Part shown: positions 60,312 through 64,000 of the stretch, one piece after another
Layout of the letters: every line of letters starts with the position of its first letter
Position numbering within the stretch: the first letter of the stretch is position 1
Assembly (NCBI GenBank): GCA_001986395.2
Contig: MQVO02000023.1
Location: 433,776 to 497,775 of the forward strand
Direction of reading: 5' to 3'
Length of the DNA: 64,000 bases
From: Irpex lacteus
Taxonomy: Eukaryota; Basidiomycota; Agaricomycetes; Polyporales; Irpicaceae
Made by a program: the position numbers and the translations under genes
The notes under the pieces: model-generated
Databases searched by the model: none
The model's input: the letters and a program-made list of their open reading frames with translations, nothing else
Told to the model about the DNA's origin: nothing

Positions 60312-62522
60312 CAGTCAAAACTCAGGGAAATTCGAGGGGTAGCTTGGCGTTAATGCCTCCGCTTCTCCTCCCCTAAGTACTACCCATTTAACGCTAAGTC
60401 TCCTTCAGGCACAACCCATCACTGCCACAATGCTGCTGGAGATCATCTCAAGTACGTGAACCCTTTCACTCACTCTCCTCTCGATCAATTATTTATCACA
60501 TTAACGCCCGACTAACATACATACTGCCTGCAACAGGCGAGGAAGAAGATTTTTCTAGTTGATGTCGCCTCAGAGCGCATCTCTTACACCGCAACGCCGA
60601 ATGGAAAAGGTGCACCAGGCTCAATATCTTCCCCCTATCTGACGGTCACGCTATGCTCCTCTCGAGCCATGGTCACTCTACTCAACGTTTCATACAATCC
60701 ACAACGTGGACACTTTCATCGCCCGACTCTAATCCCTGGGGAGTCATGACAAACAATACAGTACAAATTGTTCTGGGCGTGCCGATCGCAATTTATCAAG
60801 ATGTATCAAGGACGAACTTGGCTGGGTCAGCAGCTGCGTGGTCCGTTCGCGTCCACGAGAGCAATCTCGGAATTCGTTAATAAGGTTGCTCATATCTGTA
60901 GGCTCTCCAAAAGGCCTCATAACTCCGAGAAGGACGCCCCACCAACGTTCACACTTTCGGACAGTTTATATTGAGCAGAAATATCGTGGATTTACGTAGT
61001 CGCTGAGAGCAACATTACGTCCGTCGTGGCAAACGAACGCCCTCCAATGGTACGCAGCTAGTTGCGCGTGTCTAAGTACATCCTAGACAATCTCACCGTA
61101 TCGTCTCCGACAAGAGCGAAAGGTCGGAGCACCAGAATCGGACAAATCATCATTGCCGTTATTCCAAACTGGCTTTGTCTGCATGTCATACAAAGCAGTA
61201 GAGATCATAAACTGGCTGTGGACTAAATACACTCATAGACTGCCCCACTCTGCGCACTCGCTCTACCATTATTCTTCCAATAATTCGACCGCACATGAAC
61301 ATTCATGTATGACACTAGCTGAGAAGCTCAATGCAACTCACCAAGGTTACCATCTTCCGTCATGTTACGTTCCCATGCAGGCAAGCGTTTGTGAGGTCGC
61401 ATCTGCCGCTCTTACATACAATATCTTTTCCCCCCTCAGCCGACCGAACTCGCTAAGGAGTAGACTGGCGCTATACGGAATGAGGAAATTGCACATTGAT
61501 TGCTATTTCCAACCTTGCTGACGGCTTGACATCATGCTCAGGTCCAGGAACGACAGCGACAGCCAGCGCTAGCTGATCTGCGGCACCATTGTGGCCCTCG
61601 TCGTTGTGCCGGCATTCTGGACATCGCTTGTTCGCGAGCAGCACTCGCCGACTTCAGGCACCGTACGCGTGTAGCTTTAATTGCGGACCCTTCTCAAGAC
61701 ATATCGCCATCTGTCCGGCCTTGAGGGTGATCAGAATCAATCTGCCCATCAAGGGCGAAGACTCGACGCTAGTTCCTTTGGCTGGAGCATAGGACCCAGC
61801 ATAGCTGATCTCGTGCTCATACAAGAGTGATAGATGACATCGCGCTATCATGTTCGTATGTCATAGTAAGTTATCAGGTACAAGATTTCCGAGGCCAGGT
61901 GAAAGGTCGTACGGAGACCTCGCCGTGTACATGACGGTGTGAAACGGAAGCAATGACCTGAGGAAGGCAATGTAAGCCGCTTACTCCGAAAAAACAGAAC
62001 AGACAAGGCAGCTATGTACTTTGACACCTCCGGGATGTTCGCGACAGGAGTGGACCGTTCGCTGATATATCACCTGCGTTATATATCCATTTACTGTATG
62101 TTATGTCAGTATGTTCTGATGAGAGAATCGGGCGCACAACGGGCTGAATGAGGTTGAGGCGGGTGAGGAAGGCGCGATCGCAGAAGGGAGCCCACAATCA
62201 TACCTACGATCGCCTTCTCTGAGAAGTTGTGGAGACGGAGCACACAACTCGCACACATAACGTTATGTAACTGAGATCTCGCTACGAAGAATTCAGATGC
62301 AGTTCAGGGTTCTTAGCTTTCCAGAAACCCTGGTCAGGGGATTTGCATTGCCTCCTAATATGGCAGGCGTGGTTCGACTTCGACCACTTGATTGACTCCA
62401 GCTGCGGTCTCGTCACCTACCACCATCTCAGCGCCGAGACAGCACAACGGAACTGGACTAGACTTACACCACGTCTTATATGCCAAAGTTTACGATACCC
62501 CTCTCGCAATTTGCATCTCAAC
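60312..62522. other. 2.2-kb stretch without a supported gene
   Basis: Divergent promoters of the zinc-finger gene and DNA ligase flank this stretch. The longest open frame (61153..61521) shows no motif. A possible tiny reading frame at about 60430 splices into an immediate stop and is rejected. Confidence 0.4.
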
Positions 62523-64000
62523 ATGTCCAAACGCTCCGCGTCTACGTCCTTACCTTCAACTCCGCCGGAAAACGGAGAAATGCTGGTTCCAAACCGCCCA
62601 GCGATCAACATAAACTTGATTCCTTCTCAAGCCTCGTCTCTCCGTCGCCCAATGCCAGCGGTTCGCCTGTGGCTTCAACCAGCAGAATACATGGTGATGC
62701 CATAACTACAGCGTCTTCTGCTGTTGATGACGATGCAGCGCTGGCCCGCAGATTCGCAGAAGAGGATGGACTGGACATGGATATGCTGCGCAATCTGGAA
62801 TCGGCCTTTCGTTCTACAACGGCTGCAGTTCAAACTCGTACTTCCATCGGTCCGAAACATGAGGTTATCGATGTTGACCTCCTTGACGACACTAATCAGG
62901 GGCAGGCCGTCGCATCTTCTTCTACCCAATCAAACAAGGCAGGACTTGAGATCGTTGAGCATACGAGCTTCGCAGCTAATTCGGTCTCAAAGAGTCCGAT
63001 AAAGCCTACTCCAAAAGTGGTCGGCGCACAGCCCTGCTGAGAGCATCGAATACCCATCTTTAGGAGTAGACCCTCTATCATATCCTCTCGACAAGTCCCC
63101 GTGGCCGGTTAACGCGTCTGCGCCCTATTCATTTCTAGCACACGCGTTGTCCACATTGTCCGGAACTCGATCTCGAATTGTCATACTGAACACCTTAACA
63201 AACACACTGCGGAGTATCATCAAGTATCATCCTCCGTCCTTGTGTCCGGCACTGTATCTTTTGTCCAATGCGCTTTCACCACCCTATTCGCCATTGGAGC
63301 TGGGTCTGGGACCGTCTATCATCTCAAGGGCCATTCAGGACGTATCTGGCCTCACCCTGCTGCTTTGAAACGATTGTACAATACAACCGGCGATCCAGGT
63401 ATGTGAACAGTCCGCCGCTATCGCTACTAGTGTGATGTCTCTGATGTACTAATATGAACACTCCGTTTTAGGGGATGTTGCGTTCGAGGCGAAGTCTAAT
63501 GTACGAACCCTAGTACCTCATCCGCCGCTCCGAATCACTGGCGTGTATGAATCGCTACTCAAGATCGCACACGCCAAAGGATCCGGCGCCGGCAAACAGA
63601 AGCAGGCAGTGGTAGAGAAACTACTTGTTTCTGCTAAGGGCGAAGAAACGCGGTTTCTCGTTCGCACCCTCTGTCAGAACCTTCGCGTGGGGGCTGTGCG
63701 CACATCGATTCTAACCGCTTTGGCTAGAGCTCTAGTTCTTACTCCGCCTGATAATCTGACATCTCCATTCATTTCATCATCCGACTTCTATGCATCTCCT
63801 GCTCAACTAGAAGAGATTAGAGCATTGCCTTTAAACGCGAAGAAGAAAGTCACGGACAAAGCTCGAGATGAACTCAATGACAAGTTCGCACGAGCGGAAG
63901 CAATTATCAAGAAAGTGTATGTTGTGCATCCAAACTATGACCACATATCCGCAGCATTACTTGAGGTTGGTCTGGAAGGAGTCGCCAGCCGCCTTCCGTT
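62523..64000 (+). CDS. ATP-dependent DNA ligase I (CDC9-like), 3'-partial, with three apparent one-base indels
   Basis: Exon 1 is 62523..63398 and exon 2 starts at 63472 and leaves the window. The product starts MSKRSASTSLPSTPPE and carries a PIP-like box (QHKLDSFSS) for PCNA binding. The ligase DNA-binding domain follows: SIEYPSLGVDPLSYPLDKSP, YSFLAHALSTLSGTRSR, LLSNALSPPYSPLELGLG, RLYNTTGDPGDVAFEAKS, KQKQAVVEKLLVSAKGEETR and LVRTLCQNLRVGAVRTSIL, ending at GLEGVASRLP just before the catalytic domain. It seals Okazaki fragments and repair nicks. The frame breaks three times, always at a short homopolymer: AAAA at 62569 (one A too few), AAAA at 63013 (one too many) and CCC at 63355 (one too few). 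With these corrected, exon 1 has exactly the phase that exon 2 requires. The gene is essential in fungi, so sequence error is likelier than loss. Confidence 0.85.

Noticed and set aside
60432..60565. Tiny spliced ORF starting MLLEII
   Set aside because: After splicing it stops within about 15 residues; no conservation signal.
61153..61521. Plus-strand open frame of 122 codons
   Set aside because: No hydrophobic pattern, motif or splice support.
62569..62572. DNA ligase I as a genuine pseudogene
   Set aside because: All domains are well conserved, the indels are confined to homopolymers, and corrected phases fit exactly; kept as a gene with suspected sequence errors.

Overview
The window is nuclear DNA of a filamentous basidiomycete, most likely a wood- or litter-decaying Agaricomycete. 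Genes are intron-dense: introns of about 45-70 nt with GT(G/A)NGT donors, and exons as short as 12-22 nt. Several families are typical of that group (GH45 subfamily C endoglucanase, DUF6533 and DUF6535 membrane proteins, a fungal HMMR-like coiled-coil protein, a Pho85-type cyclin). I built exon models by hand from splice-site phase, conserved motifs and comparison of paralogues inside the window. Family names rest on motif recognition, not on database searches.

Layout. 1-7.3 kb: 3' end of a GH45 endoglucanase, a degenerate repeat array made from the 3' end of the next gene, DNA polymerase kappa (16 exons, minus), a beta-trefoil lectin-like protein, and RAD23 (minus). 7.3-15.6 kb: an LRR protein divergent from RAD23, an ARF6-type GTPase, a cysteine synthase, and an HMMR-like protein (minus). 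16.7-18.5 kb: a DUF6533 seven-helix membrane protein with 11 exons. 19.8-24.7 kb: three tandem short-chain dehydrogenases with identical exon lengths. 25.0-27.8 kb: a membrane-anchored phospholipase B (minus). 28.8-37.7 kb: two tandem DUF6535 genes, both damaged in their 5' parts. 37.9-42.1 kb: a large TPP1/Tpz1-like shelterin protein. 42.1-46.8 kb: gene-poor. 46.8-55.6 kb: a PCL-type cyclin, an unknown 161-residue protein (minus), two tandem pepsin-like genes (one with a GPI-type tail, one without) and an unknown 233-residue protein. 58.3-64 kb: NAA50 acetyltransferase, a C2H2 zinc-finger protein (minus) and the 5' half of DNA ligase I, cut by the window edge.

Themes. The window mixes core housekeeping functions (translesion synthesis, nucleotide-excision repair and proteasome shuttling, replication ligation, telomere capping, sulphur assimilation, vesicle traffic, N-terminal acetylation) with lineage-specific tandem duplicates (SDR x3, DUF6535 x2, aspartic protease x2). 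I see no operon-like logic. Tandem duplication and short-range repair of duplicated ends are the main evolutionary signals.

Quality warning. Otherwise intact genes are repeatedly broken by one-base length changes in short homopolymers: DUF6535 copy A at 29283, the zinc-finger gene at 59677, and DNA ligase I at 62569, 63013 and 63355, with a possible sixth in TPP1 at 38021. DNA ligase I is normally essential, so homopolymer base-call or assembly errors are a likelier explanation than pseudogenisation for most of these.
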